Below, one piece after another: positions 38,035-45,792 of a stretch of DNA of 45,792 nucleotides; position 1 is the first letter of the stretch; the number at the start of each line of letters is the position of its first letter. The translations under genes and the position numbers were made by a program. Origin of the DNA: Cryobacterium psychrotolerans (GTDB taxonomy: Bacteria > Actinomycetota > Actinomycetes > Actinomycetales > Microbacteriaceae); contig NZ_FNFU01000023.1 in assembly GCF_900101115.1 (NCBI RefSeq), positions 1-45,792 of the forward strand, in the 5' to 3' direction. A model generated the notes under the pieces. The model did not search any database. It was not told the DNA's origin and saw only the letters and a list, made by a program, of their open reading frames with translations.

Positions 38035-38053
38035 AGTATACCCCCAGGGGTAT
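38035..38053 (-). promoter_or_regulatory. CsoR/CstR-type operator and promoter of the rhodanese operon
   Basis: ATACCCCCAGGGGTAT (38038-38053) has perfect 7-bp arms (ATACCCC / GGGGTAT) and matches the ATACCC...GGGTAT sites of CsoR/CstR repressors. On the minus strand TATACT (38040-38035) is the -10 box, so the operator fills the space between -35 and -10. Sulfane-sulfur sensing (CstR type) is more likely than copper, given the genes controlled. No CsoR-family gene lies in the window. Confidence 0.7.
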
Positions 38054-38083
38054 CTGGCACCACCGGCTCGGCTTCGAACCCCC

Positions 38084-38140
38084 TGAGGGGTCGCATATCG
38101 ACCTTCCCGGGGCGAAGGAAGGTCGATATACGACCCCTCA
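38084..38140. repeat. Long intergenic hairpin (24-bp arms, one mismatch)
   Basis: Arms 38084-38107 and 38117-38140 (core GGTCGATATACGACCCC on one side) differ at one base, with a 9-base loop CGGGGCGAA. It lies between the amidase stop and the rhodanese promoter, so it may insulate the two. A C-rich run next to the amidase stop and AAAATTCTC precede it on the minus strand. Confidence 0.75.
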
Positions 38141-38168
38141 CGAGAATTTTGACGGGGGGGGGCGGGGG

Positions 38169-39596
38169 TCAGATCCCGGGCGGCACCCGGTCCTGCCAAC
38201 GCAGGCGGCGTTCCAGCTGGGCGCCGAGGGCCAGCAGGGTCGCTTCGCCGCCCGGGCGCCCGATCAACTGCACCCCCATCGGCAGACCGCCCGCGGTCTG
38301 CATGACCGGCAGGACGATGGCCGGGAGCCCCGCGACGTTGACCATCGAGGTGAACGGCGTGTACTGCACCTGCTGCGCAAAGTTGCGCTCCCCGTCGGCC
38401 CGGTCGTACCAGCCGAGCGGGCGCGGCGTGAGCGCCAGCGCCGGGGTGAGCACGGCGTCGAAGCGCGACAGCCGGGCGATGAACGAACGCTCGAAGGCGC
38501 TCAGCGCCGCCAGCGCCTCGGCCAGGTCGCGCGCGCCGAGTGCGCGGCCGCGCCGGAGCAGCCAGCGGGTCAGCGGTTCGAGCTGCTCCTCCTGCTCCGG
38601 GCCATCGGCCGGGATGGTCGCCGCTCCCGCCTGCCAGATCGTGCGGAAGGCGGGCACGTAGCTTGCGTCGGGCGAAAGCGCGGTCTGCTCGAGGCCGTGG
38701 CCGAGTGCGGAAAGCCCGTCGACGGCCACCGCCAGCGCGGCCAGCGCCTCGGGAGCCAGGCGGATCTCGTAGTCGTCGTCCCAGGCCGACGTCGTCATGA
38801 CGCCGAGCTGGAACCGCCCCTCCCCGCGCACGGCGGCCGCGAGCAGGGGGCCGTCTTCGCCGGGGGCGCGGAGCGCGAAGTGGTGCTCCGGACGGCTGCC
38901 GCTCGGAGTGATCATGGCGTCGAGCAGAAGCGCGGCATCCGCCACCGTGCGGGCGATCGGCCCGGCCACCGCGAGCCCGCCGAGAGAATCGATCCCGGAT
39001 GCTGCGGGCACCCGCCCTCGGGACGGCTTCAGGCCGACGAGGCCACATGCCGCTGCGGGAATACGAATGGACCCGCCTCCGTCGGAGCCCGGCGCGAACG
39101 GCAGCATCCGCGCCGCGACCGCCACCGCGGCCCCGCCGCTGGACCCGCCGGCGCCGAGGTCGACGTCCCACGGATTGCGCGCGGGGGCCTCTGCGAGGCT
39201 CTCGGTGTACGAGGGGAGGCCGAACTCCGGGGTGTTCGTCTTGCCCAGGCTCACTCCGCCGGCCGCGTCGAGCGCCCGCACGAGGTCGTCGGACTCCTCG
39301 GGGACGAAGTCGGCCATCAGGCGCGAGCCGAACCGCGCCGGCACGCCGGCACGCCGCTGCAGGTCCTTGTCCCCGAACGGCAGCCCCCAGAGCGGCGCGG
39401 TCCGCGGCACGTTCGCCTCGACGTGGCGCGCCCGCTCGAGGGCGGCATCCGCGGTCACCGTCACGAATGCCCCCAGCGACGGATTGAGCGCCTCGATGCG
39501 CGCCAGGTAGTGCTCGGCGAGTTCGGTGGGGCGCAGTTCCCCCCGCTGGAGCGCCTGCCACTGGTCGAGGGCGGTCAGCTCGTGCGGTTGTGGCAT
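38169..39596 (-). CDS. Amidase-signature-family hydrolase
   Basis: The 475-aa product has the Ser-cisSer-Lys triad: Lys in LPFGDKDLQ, the Gly/Ser-rich loop GAGGSSGGAAVAVAARM and the nucleophile region GSDGGGSIRIPAA. The tail ends GLPMGVQLIGRPGGEATLL. Members hydrolyse amide bonds of small amides or aryl amides; this one lacks GatB/GatC partners, so it is not the tRNA amidotransferase. ATG 39596 follows TAGGCT by six bases (leaderless). The function is an uncharacterised small-amide hydrolase. Confidence 0.92.
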   Translation of the reverse strand: MPQPHELTALDQWQALQRGELRPTELAEHYLARIEALNPSLGAFVTVTADAALERARHVEANVPRTAPLWGLPFGDKDLQRRAGVPARFGSRLMADFVPEESDDLVRALDAAGGVSLGKTNTPEFGLPSYTESLAEAPARNPWDVDLGAGGSSGGAAVAVAARMLPFAPGSDGGGSIRIPAAACGLVGLKPSRGRVPAASGIDSLGGLAVAGPIARTVADAALLLDAMITPSGSRPEHHFALRAPGEDGPLLAAAVRGEGRFQLGVMTTSAWDDDYEIRLAPEALAALAVAVDGLSALGHGLEQTALSPDASYVPAFRTIWQAGAATIPADGPEQEEQLEPLTRWLLRRGRALGARDLAEALAALSAFERSFIARLSRFDAVLTPALALTPRPLGWYDRADGERNFAQQVQYTPFTSMVNVAGLPAIVLPVMQTAGGLPMGVQLIGRPGGEATLLALGAQLERRLRWQDRVPPGI

Positions 39597-39628
39597 GGGT
39601 CGAGCCTAGTCAGGTCGCCTCAGGTCGG

Positions 39629-40015
39629 TCAGGCCTCGTCCGGCCGAGCGCCATCGACCTCCGCCTGAATCGCGGTCAGGAGCCGCCCGAACGCCGCGGG
39701 CGCCGCCTCGAGTACCGGCCGCGCGGTCCAGCGGGCCGCCCAGCGGGCGACCTGCGCGATGTTGATGATCTCGTACTGCACGAGGGCCCCGGACTCCTCC
39801 GGCAGCACCCGGTACTCGCCGCGATACCACCAGTCGCCCTCCACGACGACGAGGCGACGCGCGGGGTCGGCCCTGACGTGGCCGGCGGCCTCATCGCCGC
39901 CGGACAGAGTGGCCACGAGGTGCCCGAAGGCCGCGTCGGGGTCGGCCGCGAGGTGGCCGGCGAAGGACCGCAGAACCGTGTGCCGGGCAGGAACGTCAAG
40001 TGGGGCATCCGTCAT
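39629..40015 (-). CDS. Hypothetical SRPBCC-like small protein
   Basis: The 128-aa product has alternating strands and helices (HTVLRSFAGHLAADPDAAFG, RLVVVEGDWWYRGEYRVL, ALVQYEIINIAQ) and an Ala-rich final helix. It could be an SRPBCC/START-like ligand-binding fold. No catalytic motif is evident. ATG 40015 follows TAAGGT by six bases (leaderless), back-to-back with the SDR promoter 56 bp away. The family assignment is tentative; that it is a real gene is supported by codon use and the promoter. Confidence 0.65.
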   Translation of the reverse strand: MTDAPLDVPARHTVLRSFAGHLAADPDAAFGHLVATLSGGDEAAGHVRADPARRLVVVEGDWWYRGEYRVLPEESGALVQYEIINIAQVARWAARWTARPVLEAAPAAFGRLLTAIQAEVDGARPDEA

Positions 40016-40071
40016 GCTTCGACCTTACGCGGGGCTCGCCCAGCCCGGCCGAGCGGGGCTAGCCTCAGTGC
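40016..40071. promoter_or_regulatory. Back-to-back leaderless promoters
   Basis: Minus strand TAAGGT (40027-40022) plus six bases gives ATG 40015; plus strand TAGCCT (40060-40065) plus six bases gives ATG 40072. Only 32 bp separate the two -10 boxes, so the polymerases should interfere with each other. Confidence 0.5.
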
Positions 40072-40890
40072 ATGGCACGCTCATACTTCAACCCCATGGG
40101 AACCACCGCCCTCATCACCGGAGCCTCGAGCGGTCTCGGCATCGGCTTCGCGCACCGGCTCGCCGAGCGCGGGGCAGACCTCGTGCTCGTCGCCCGACGC
40201 CAGGATCGTCTTGAGGCCCTCGCCGTCGAACTGGCCGAGAAGTACGGCACGGCCTCGACCGTCATCCCGCTGGACCTGACCGGGCCGGATGCCGTCGCCG
40301 AGCTGGTCACGGACCTGCGCACCCGCTCCGTCACCGTCGGCACGCTCGTCAACAACGCCGGCTTCGCTACCTTCGGGCCCTTCGCCGTGTCCGACGCCGG
40401 CCTGCAACGCGAACAGGTGGCGCTCAACGTGCAGGTGCTCACCGAGCTGACCCGGGCGTTCCTGCCGGACCTGCTCCAGACCGCAGGCGAGCATCCGCAC
40501 GGCGCGGCCCTCGTGAACCTGGCGAGCACCGCCGCGTTCCAGCCGGTGCCTCGCATGGCCGTCTATGGAGCGACCAAGGCGTACGTGCTGAGCTTCACCG
40601 AGGCGCTCTGGTACGAGACACACGCCTCCGGCCTCAAGGTGACGGCGCTCTGCCCCGGCCCGGTTGCCACGGAGTTCTCCCGGGTGGCCGGCGTCGCGGC
40701 CCGGCGACGCCCGCAGAGCGTCGACCAGGTGATGCGCACCGTGTTCGCCGACCTCGACCGCGGCACTCCCCCGCCGCACAGGGTCAGCGGCGCGCGGAAT
40801 GCCGCGCTGGCCTGGCTCTCGAGGGCCTTGCCGCGCGGCGCCGTGGTGAAAGCGACCGGGCGCCTGACCGCGCGCCGCCGCACCGCCTAA
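40072..40890 (+). CDS. Short-chain dehydrogenase/reductase
   Basis: The 272-aa product is a classical SDR with TALITGASSGLGIGFA (TGxxxGxG), LVNNAGFA, LVNLASTAAF and the catalytic Y-x-x-x-K in VYGATKAYV, then ALCPGPVATEF. NAD(P)-dependent oxidation or reduction of an alcohol or carbonyl is expected; the substrate is unknown. The start is ATG 40072, placed by the leaderless promoter; ATG 40096 is an alternative closer to the family start (MGTTALITGAS). It is a single-gene unit, divergent from the small protein at 40015. Confidence 0.92.
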   Translation: MARSYFNPMGTTALITGASSGLGIGFAHRLAERGADLVLVARRQDRLEALAVELAEKYGTASTVIPLDLTGPDAVAELVTDLRTRSVTVGTLVNNAGFATFGPFAVSDAGLQREQVALNVQVLTELTRAFLPDLLQTAGEHPHGAALVNLASTAAFQPVPRMAVYGATKAYVLSFTEALWYETHASGLKVTALCPGPVATEFSRVAGVAARRRPQSVDQVMRTVFADLDRGTPPPHRVSGARNAALAWLSRALPRGAVVKATGRLTARRRTA

Positions 40891-40922
40891 CGGACACTGC
40901 GCTACCTGCTCGGGGCGACCGC

Positions 40923-41501
40923 CTACTTCAGGCTCTTCTGCATGAGCACGGTGCCCAGCCAGCGCTCGAATTTGAAGCCGACCTTGCCCATCCGACCGAT
41001 TTCCTCGAAGCCGAAGTCGTGGTGCAGCTTGATCGACGCGTCGGCACCCTGGTCCGCGATCACGGCGATGATCTCCTTGAGCCCCGCGGCCTTCGACCGC
41101 GCGATGAGTTCGGCGAGCAGAACCCGGCCCAGGCCCTTGCCTGTGGATGCCGCGCCCAGGTAAATCGAGTTCTCCACGGTGAACCGATACGCCTTCTTCT
41201 GCTTCCAGGGGCTGACCAGCGCGTAGCCGAGGAGCTGCCCGGCCGGGGACTCGGCCACGATGAACGGCATGCCGAGCCGTTCCAGGTAGGCGCACTTGTC
41301 CCGCCACTCGGCCAGGGTCATCGCGTCCTCGTCGAACGTGACGGTGCTGTTCGCGACGTAGTAGTTGTAGATCTCACGGATGTACGGGAGGTCGGCGGCC
41401 GTTGCGTCGCGCAGCGAGTACTCGAACGGCGCCTCGGGCGGCGGCACCGGGCGAAGGTGCATCGGCAGCCGTCGCCTGGGCTGGTATTCCTCTTCAAGCA
41501 C
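40923..41501 (-). CDS. GNAT acetyltransferase, phosphinothricin/methionine-sulfoximine type
   Basis: The 192-aa product starts at GTG 41501, with GAGGGGAG eight bases upstream. The core has RDATAADLPYIREIYNYYVA, FTVENSIYLGAASTGKGLGR (acetyl-CoA loop GxGxGR variant) and KLHHDFGFEEIGRMGKVGFK. This pattern belongs to the Pat/Bar/MddA subgroup, which acetylates phosphinothricin, methionine sulfoximine or related amino acids. An additional ~17-residue Arg-rich start is present. It runs just downstream of ung on the same strand (32 bp). Confidence 0.88.
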   Translation of the reverse strand: MLEEEYQPRRRLPMHLRPVPPPEAPFEYSLRDATAADLPYIREIYNYYVANSTVTFDEDAMTLAEWRDKCAYLERLGMPFIVAESPAGQLLGYALVSPWKQKKAYRFTVENSIYLGAASTGKGLGRVLLAELIARSKAAGLKEIIAVIADQGADASIKLHHDFGFEEIGRMGKVGFKFERWLGTVLMQKSLK

Positions 41502-41533
41502 CGGTGACTCCCCTCGTTTCTTCAACTTCCAGA

Positions 41534-42223
41534 TTAGCCGAGCGACCAGTCGACGGGCGCGGCTCCCTGGGCCGTCAGGAGTTCGTTTGCCCGGCTGAAC
41601 GGGCGGGATCCGAAGAATCCCCGCCTCGCTGACAGCGGGCTCGGGTGGGCAGACTCGATCACGGGCGTGTCGCCCAGCAGGGGCCGGAGGCTCGCGGCAT
41701 CCCTGCCCCAGAGGATGGCCACCAGCGGGCGGCGGCGCGCGACGAGGGTGCGGATGGCGTGCTCGGTCACGGCCTCCCAGCCGCGCCGCCGGTGCGACCC
41801 GGCGACCCCCTCCTGCACGGTGAGCACCCGGTTCAGCAGCATGACGCCACGCGCCGCCCAGGGGGTGAGGTCGCCGTGCGGCGGCGGGGTCAGCCCGAGG
41901 TCGTCGTGGAGTTCGCGGTAGATGTTCTGGAGGCTTCGCGGCAGGGGACGCACGTGGGGGTCGACGGCGAAGGACAGCCCGATCGGGAATCCGGGGGTCT
42001 GGTACGGGTCCTGGCCGACGATGAGCACCTTCACATCGTCGAAGGGATGGCCGAAGGCGCGGTAGATCTTGTCGCCTGCGGGCAGCCAGGGGCGTCCGGC
42101 CGCCGTCTCGGCCCGGAGGAAGTCGTCCATCGCGCCCATCTCGTGAGCGACCGGCGCAAGCGCCTCGGCCCAGCCGGGGTCGATCCGGCCGTCGCCGAAG
42201 CGGGCCCCCGGGGGCGTCGGCAC
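41534..42223 (-). CDS. ung: Uracil-DNA glycosylase, family 1
   Basis: The 229-aa product has the catalytic water-activating motif [20 protein letters not shown] and the [20 protein letters not shown] minor-groove loop, plus [18 protein letters not shown]. These are the full family-1 hallmarks. It excises uracil from DNA to start base excision repair. GTG 42223 lies seven bases after the stop of the S51-like gene, so both are probably translated from one transcript. Length is normal. Confidence 0.95.
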   Translation of the reverse strand: MPTPPGARFGDGRIDPGWAEALAPVAHEMGAMDDFLRAETAAGRPWLPAGDKIYRAFGHPFDDVKVLIVGQDPYQTPGFPIGLSFAVDPHVRPLPRSLQNIYRELHDDLGLTPPPHGDLTPWAARGVMLLNRVLTVQEGVAGSHRRRGWEAVTEHAIRTLVARRRPLVAILWGRDAASLRPLLGDTPVIESAHPSPLSARRGFFGSRPFSRANELLTAQGAAPVDWSLG

Positions 42224-42229
42224 GGGGTC

Positions 42230-42949
42230 CTAGGCGCCGAAGGTGCTGACGAGAACCCCGTCGGGCGCCTGGCTGACCCGCCAGACGCTGCCGGCGCCGA
42301 CCACGCCCAGCGCGCCCTCGCCGACCACCAGGGCGGTGTTCTCGTCGATGGCGAGGCCTCCGTCGACCAGTCCGGCCTCGACCGCGGCGATCAGTCGGGA
42401 CAGCGTGCCCCACTGCGCGGCGTGCACCTCGACGGTGACATCCAGCAAGCCGATGCCGTTGTCGACCGTGACCTCGTCGAGGTCCTCGGATCCGTCCTGT
42501 GGCGCGACCTCGACGCCGCCGATCCGCCAGCCGCCGGTCAGGGCGCGCTCGGCGGCGATCATCGCGCCGGCCGAGTAGCCGAGGTAGGGGATGCCGGCCG
42601 ACACCTGGCGGCGGATCTCTCCGGCGATCGGCGCGACCGCGGCGAGATAGGCGGGGGTGAGCCCGCCGCCGATGACGATGCCGTCGACGTCCCCGACCGC
42701 GGTCAGGGCCGCCCGGCCGTCCAGCTCGAGCGTGGTGAGCACGGGCTCGAAGGGCGCGGCCGCGGCCAGCGCTGCCGTGAGGTTCGCGGCGTGCTCGTCG
42801 CCGTCGCCGGACCGCACGGAGATGATCGCGATGCGCGGTTCGACCCGTCCGGCCGCGGTCGCTCGCGCCGTCGCCTCACCGACGAACGGTCCGTAGACCG
42901 CGGGATAGTGCTCGGAAGCCCAGCCGCCGCCGACCAGGTGCACGCTCAT
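42230..42949 (-). CDS. S51-type serine peptidase / type 1 GATase-like protein
   Basis: The 239-aa product has the nucleophile elbow IPYLGYSAGAMIAAE (GxSAG), a glycine-rich GIVIGGGLTPAYL loop and GLAIDENTALVV, the pattern of peptidase E/cyanophycinase-like S51 proteins. These remove Asp from dipeptides or degrade cyanophycin in other bacteria. GAGGTG lies ahead of ATG 42949 and the promoter TTGACC-N17-TACGAC is ~40 bp upstream. It precedes ung directly. Confidence 0.85.
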   Translation of the reverse strand: MSVHLVGGGWASEHYPAVYGPFVGEATARATAAGRVEPRIAIISVRSGDGDEHAANLTAALAAAAPFEPVLTTLELDGRAALTAVGDVDGIVIGGGLTPAYLAAVAPIAGEIRRQVSAGIPYLGYSAGAMIAAERALTGGWRIGGVEVAPQDGSEDLDEVTVDNGIGLLDVTVEVHAAQWGTLSRLIAAVEAGLVDGGLAIDENTALVVGEGALGVVGAGSVWRVSQAPDGVLVSTFGA

Positions 42950-42986
42950 GCGTTCACCTCGGTGCCGTGGATGCTGCCGGTCGTCT

Positions 42987-43015
42987 GTCGTACTGCGTCA
43001 TGGGCCATTGGTCAA
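42987..43015 (-). promoter_or_regulatory. Promoter of the S51-ung-GNAT transcript
   Basis: TTGACC (43015-43010), 17 bases and TACGAC (42992-42987) on the minus strand, ~38 bp ahead of ATG 42949. It sits just after the prpC stop codon and may start the following transcript. Confidence 0.55.
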
Positions 43016-43046
43016 TGGTATGCCGCGAAGCGTCCGGCGAAGGTCC

Positions 43047-44177
43047 TCAGACGATGTGGCGTTCCTCCACGCCGTCGTACACCGACAGCGGGCGGATGAG
43101 GGCGTTGGAACCGGTCTGCTCGATGATGTGCGCCGTCCAGCCGATCACCCTGGCCGCCACGAACAACGGGGTGAAGGTGAGGGTGTCGAAGCCCATCAGG
43201 TGATAGGCCGGTCCGGACGGGTAGTCGAGGTTGGGCAGGATCGCCTTCTGCTCGGTCATCGCCGCTTCCAGCGCCGCGTACAGTTCGAGCAGGTCGGGCC
43301 GCTCGTAGTGTTCGACCAGGGTCAGCAGCGCCGCGTGCATGGTCGGCACCCGTGAGTCGCCGTTCTTGTAGACCCGGTGCCCGAAGCCCATGATCTTGCG
43401 CTTGTCCACGAGGGCGCGGTCCAGCCAGGCAACCGCGCGGTCGCCGGCGCCTTCGCCCGCGCCGATCTCGTCGAAGGTGTGCATCACGGCTTCGTTCGCG
43501 CCGCCGTGCAGCGCGCCCTTGAGCGCGCCGATCGCTCCGGTCACCGCGGAGTGCAGGTCCGCGAGCGTGGAGGTGATCACCCGCGCGGTGAAGGTCGACG
43601 CGTTGAACGAGTGCTCGGCGTAGAGGATCATCGAGACGTCGAACGCGTCGACGACGGCCAGTTCCGGCACCTCGCCAAAGGTCATGTGCAGGAAGTTCGC
43701 CGAGTAGCCGAGGTCGTCCCTGGGTTCGACCGGGCCCTGGCCGTGGCGGCGACGCTGGTCGTACGCGATGATCGCCGGCAACTGCGAGAACAGCCGGATC
43801 GACTTGGCCAGGTTGGCCTCCGGCGACGCGTCGGCGACCTCGGGGTCGCGGGCGCCGATCACGCTGACCGCGGTGCGCAGCACATCCATCGGATGCGCGC
43901 TCATCGGCAGCTCGTCGATGACGCGGTGCACGACGGGGTCGAGCCGGCGCAGCGACCGTTCCAGCTGCTCGAACTCGGCCAGCTGTGTTTCGTCCGGCAG
44001 CTCGCCGTGCCAGAGCAGGTACGCGACCTCCTCGAAGCTGCACAGGGCGGCCAGTTCCTGCACCGGGTAGCCCCGGTACAGCAGGGAATTCGTCTCCGAG
44101 TTCACCTTCGAAATCGCGGTGACATCCACCGGCACGCCGGCGAGGCCCTTGAAGACCTTCACATCCTTCTCGCTCAT
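43047..44177 (-). CDS. prpC: 2-methylcitrate synthase
   Basis: The 376-aa product belongs to the citrate synthase fold. The active-site His lies in GALHGGANEAVMHT, another in IMGFGHRVYKNGDSR, and catalytic Asp in ILPNLDYPSGPAYHLMGF. It ends with SNALIRPLSVYDGVEERHIV. It condenses propionyl-CoA with oxaloacetate in the 2-methylcitrate cycle. It overlaps the prpB stop by four bases (ATGA). Operon order prpD-prpB-prpC supports PrpC rather than the TCA enzyme GltA. Confidence 0.93.
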   Translation of the reverse strand: MSEKDVKVFKGLAGVPVDVTAISKVNSETNSLLYRGYPVQELAALCSFEEVAYLLWHGELPDETQLAEFEQLERSLRRLDPVVHRVIDELPMSAHPMDVLRTAVSVIGARDPEVADASPEANLAKSIRLFSQLPAIIAYDQRRRHGQGPVEPRDDLGYSANFLHMTFGEVPELAVVDAFDVSMILYAEHSFNASTFTARVITSTLADLHSAVTGAIGALKGALHGGANEAVMHTFDEIGAGEGAGDRAVAWLDRALVDKRKIMGFGHRVYKNGDSRVPTMHAALLTLVEHYERPDLLELYAALEAAMTEQKAILPNLDYPSGPAYHLMGFDTLTFTPLFVAARVIGWTAHIIEQTGSNALIRPLSVYDGVEERHIV

Positions 44178-45097
44178 ATCGTTCCCTTCTCGTTCACGCT
44201 GAAGTTGAAAATGCCTGAGTCGAACTTGTTGTACGCCTCGTAGTCGAGCAGCTCGTAGAGCTCCGTGCGGTGCTGCATCTCCGGCAGGAGGGAGGTCAGC
44301 GACCCTTCCGCCTGGATGGCTGCGAGTCCACGGTCGGCGGCGCCCATCGCCAGGCGCAACAGCGACACCGGGAAGATCACCATGTTGACGCCGATCCCGC
44401 CGAGCTGGTCGACCGTGAACAGTTCGCTCTTGCCGAACTCGGTCATGTTCGCCAGCAGCGGCACGTCGACGGCCGCGCGGATCGCCTCGAACTCGGCCAG
44501 CGTCGCCATCGCCTCGGGGAAGATCGCGTCGGCGCCGGCGTCGACGAGCTTCTTCGCCCGGTCGACGGCCGCGTCGAGGCCGCCATCACCCGGCACCGTG
44601 GCACGGATGTCGGTGCGCGCCATGATCAGGAAGTTCGGGTCCCGGCGCGCATCGACCGCCGCGCGGATACGCTTCACCGCGGTCTCCTCGTCGACGACCT
44701 GCTTGCCGTCGAGGTGCCCGCAACGCTTCGGGTTCACCTGGTCCTCGATGTGCATGCCGGCCAGGCCCGCATCCTCGAGGGTCTGGATCGTGCGCGCCAC
44801 GTTCATCGGCTCGCCGAAGCCCGTGTCGGCATCGACGATCGCCGGCAGGTCGGTCATCCGGGCGATCTGCTGCGCCCGGCCGGCGACCTCGGTGAGCGTG
44901 GTCAGACCGATGTCGGGCAGGCCCAGGTCGGCCGAGAGCACCGCCCCGGAAATGTAGACGCCCTCGAAGCCCCTCGCCTGGATCAGCTTCGCCGAGAGCG
45001 GGTTGAACGCGCCCGGGAAGCGCTGGATCGTGCCGCTGGACAGCACCGCCCGCAGGTTCACGCGCTTCTCGGCCGCGGTGGCGGCGGAGTACAGCAT
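44174..45097 (-). CDS. prpB: 2-methylisocitrate lyase
   Basis: The 307-aa product has the ICL/PEPM-superfamily features GAFNPLSAKLIQARGFEGVY, VDADTGFGEPMNVARTI and the catalytic loop VNPKRCGHLDGK with the KRCGH motif of isocitrate/methylisocitrate lyases. It cleaves 2-methylisocitrate to pyruvate and succinate, the last step of propionyl-CoA disposal. Its ATG overlaps the prpD stop (TGATG), its own stop overlaps prpC. Length and neighbours fit PrpB. Confidence 0.94.
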   Translation of the reverse strand: MLYSAATAAEKRVNLRAVLSSGTIQRFPGAFNPLSAKLIQARGFEGVYISGAVLSADLGLPDIGLTTLTEVAGRAQQIARMTDLPAIVDADTGFGEPMNVARTIQTLEDAGLAGMHIEDQVNPKRCGHLDGKQVVDEETAVKRIRAAVDARRDPNFLIMARTDIRATVPGDGGLDAAVDRAKKLVDAGADAIFPEAMATLAEFEAIRAAVDVPLLANMTEFGKSELFTVDQLGGIGVNMVIFPVSLLRLAMGAADRGLAAIQAEGSLTSLLPEMQHRTELYELLDYEAYNKFDSGIFNFSVNEKGTI

Positions 45098-45792
45098 CAG
45101 AAGAGCCCCACCGGCATGGGCAACGCCGAGAGCAGACCGGGCCTGGCCACGATCGTCAGCTGGCCGAGCTCGCCGGAGCCCAGCTCGGGCAGCCGCTGCG
45201 CAAGGCCCAGGAACCGCTCGATCTCACCCGCCCCGAGCACGTCCGCGGCCAGGGTGCGGAACTTGTTCACGTACTCCGCACGACCGAACGGACGGGCGCC
45301 CAGCGGATGCGCATCCGCGACCGCGATCTCGTCGGTGATGGTCTCGCCGGTGCTGAGCGTGATGACGACGCGGCCGCCGAAGGCCTTCTCGCTGACATCG
45401 AGCGAGTGGTACCGGCGGGTCCACTCGGGGTCTTCGACCGTGGTCACGCTGTGCCAGAGGGCGACGGTGTCGGCCCGGCCGGCGCGCTCGGGCGAGTAGG
45501 AGTCGACGTGGTGCCAGCTGCCGTCCTGCAGGGCGACCGTGAAGATATACGGGATCGAGTGGTCGAGCGTCTCCCGGCTCGCGGTCGGGTCGTACTTCTG
45601 CGGGTCGTTCGCGCCGGACCCGATCACGAAGTGCGTGTGATGGCTGGTGTGGATGACCACCGACGCGATCGCGCCGGGGGCGGCCAGCTCCGGGTGCTGG
45701 TTGTGCAGCTTCCGGGCGAGGTCGATCCAGGCCTGCGCCTGGTACTCGGCCGAGTGCTCCTTCGTGTAGCTGTCGAGGATGGCCCGCTTGGC
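45097..45792 (-). CDS. prpD: 2-methylcitrate dehydratase, C-terminal part (5' end outside window)
   Basis: The frame is open through the right window edge; 231 codons of the MmgE/PrpD family are present. The C-terminal domain is clear ([58 protein letters not shown]). PrpD converts 2-methylcitrate to 2-methyl-cis-aconitate (cofactor-free). First of the three prp genes visible; the stop overlaps prpB. The start lies right of the window. Confidence 0.92.
   Translation of the reverse strand, partial: AKRAILDSYTKEHSAEYQAQAWIDLARKLHNQHPELAAPGAIASVVIHTSHHTHFVIGSGANDPQKYDPTASRETLDHSIPYIFTVALQDGSWHHVDSYSPERAGRADTVALWHSVTTVEDPEWTRRYHSLDVSEKAFGGRVVITLSTGETITDEIAVADAHPLGARPFGRAEYVNKFRTLAADVLGAGEIERFLGLAQRLPELGSGELGQLTIVARPGLLSALPMPVGLF

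Noticed and set aside
37624..39561. A 645-codon minus-strand frame through the amidase into the rhodanese
   Set aside because: Only its last 105 codons (the rhodanese from ATG 37938) are real; the rest is an out-of-frame reading of the amidase and crosses the hairpin and operator.
1..45792. CRISPR arrays, tRNA or rRNA genes
   Set aside because: No evenly spaced direct-repeat array with unique spacers was seen; the short periodic repeats at 8240-8311, 21208-21246 and 34022-34075 are not CRISPR-like. No tRNA cloverleaf or rRNA signature was recognised by eye.

Overview
This is a gene-dense, high-GC actinobacterial chromosome segment. Codon third positions are strongly G/C, and the sequence cggatgc is frequent inside coding regions. 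Many genes appear to be leaderless, with a TANNNT -10 box 6-7 nt before the start codon. Gene content (guanidinium exporter, 2-methylcitrate cycle, FurA-catalase, TPM/PspA pair, 10-methyl fatty acid pair) fits Actinomycetota, and the general style resembles Microbacteriaceae such as Cryobacterium. That placement is an impression from gene style, not a database result.

Left part (1-10 kb), accessory: the 3' end of an IS5-family transposase; a RelE/HigB-like toxin-antitoxin pair; a META-like lipoprotein preceded by a tiny membrane peptide; a serine resolvase; an XRE regulator overlapping a DUF6036/AbiEii-like nucleotidyltransferase; a leaderless Fic protein; a LysE exporter; a Ser/Thr kinase fused to a GAF domain; and a hipBA pair. 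The hipBA pair has three regularly spaced operator copies upstream, and its hipA is cut by an in-frame TAG. Four toxin-antitoxin-like modules next to an IS and a resolvase mark this as a mobile or decaying defence/persistence island.

Middle (10-24.6 kb), mixed: a NYN-LOTUS RNA-binding protein; a tmsA-tmsB type pair for 10-methyl branched fatty acids; small lipoproteins; an SMR exporter behind a guanidine-III riboswitch; a secreted HNH nuclease; a dienelactone-hydrolase-like protein; GNAT; a ferric-reductase-like flavocytochrome with a damaged 5' end; a secreted serine protease; a 2H phosphoesterase; an ABC-F ATPase with a tandem-repeat leader; and a patch of decay (GNAT remnant and a start-less membrane gene).

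Right part (24.6-45.8 kb), mostly housekeeping and metabolic: GATase, VOC protein, TPM/PspA envelope-stress pair, NADP-binding reductase, arginase-family protein, crotonase, FAD disulfide oxidoreductase, HEXXH small protein, SDRs, a furA-katA peroxide unit, a rhodanese/TauE sulfur operon behind a CsoR/CstR-type operator, amidase, GNAT, Ung, an S51-type peptidase, and the prpDBC operon, which runs off the window. Four very long hairpins (23-25 bp arms) sit between genes in the right half. Two share the same stem and carry their loops in opposite orientation.
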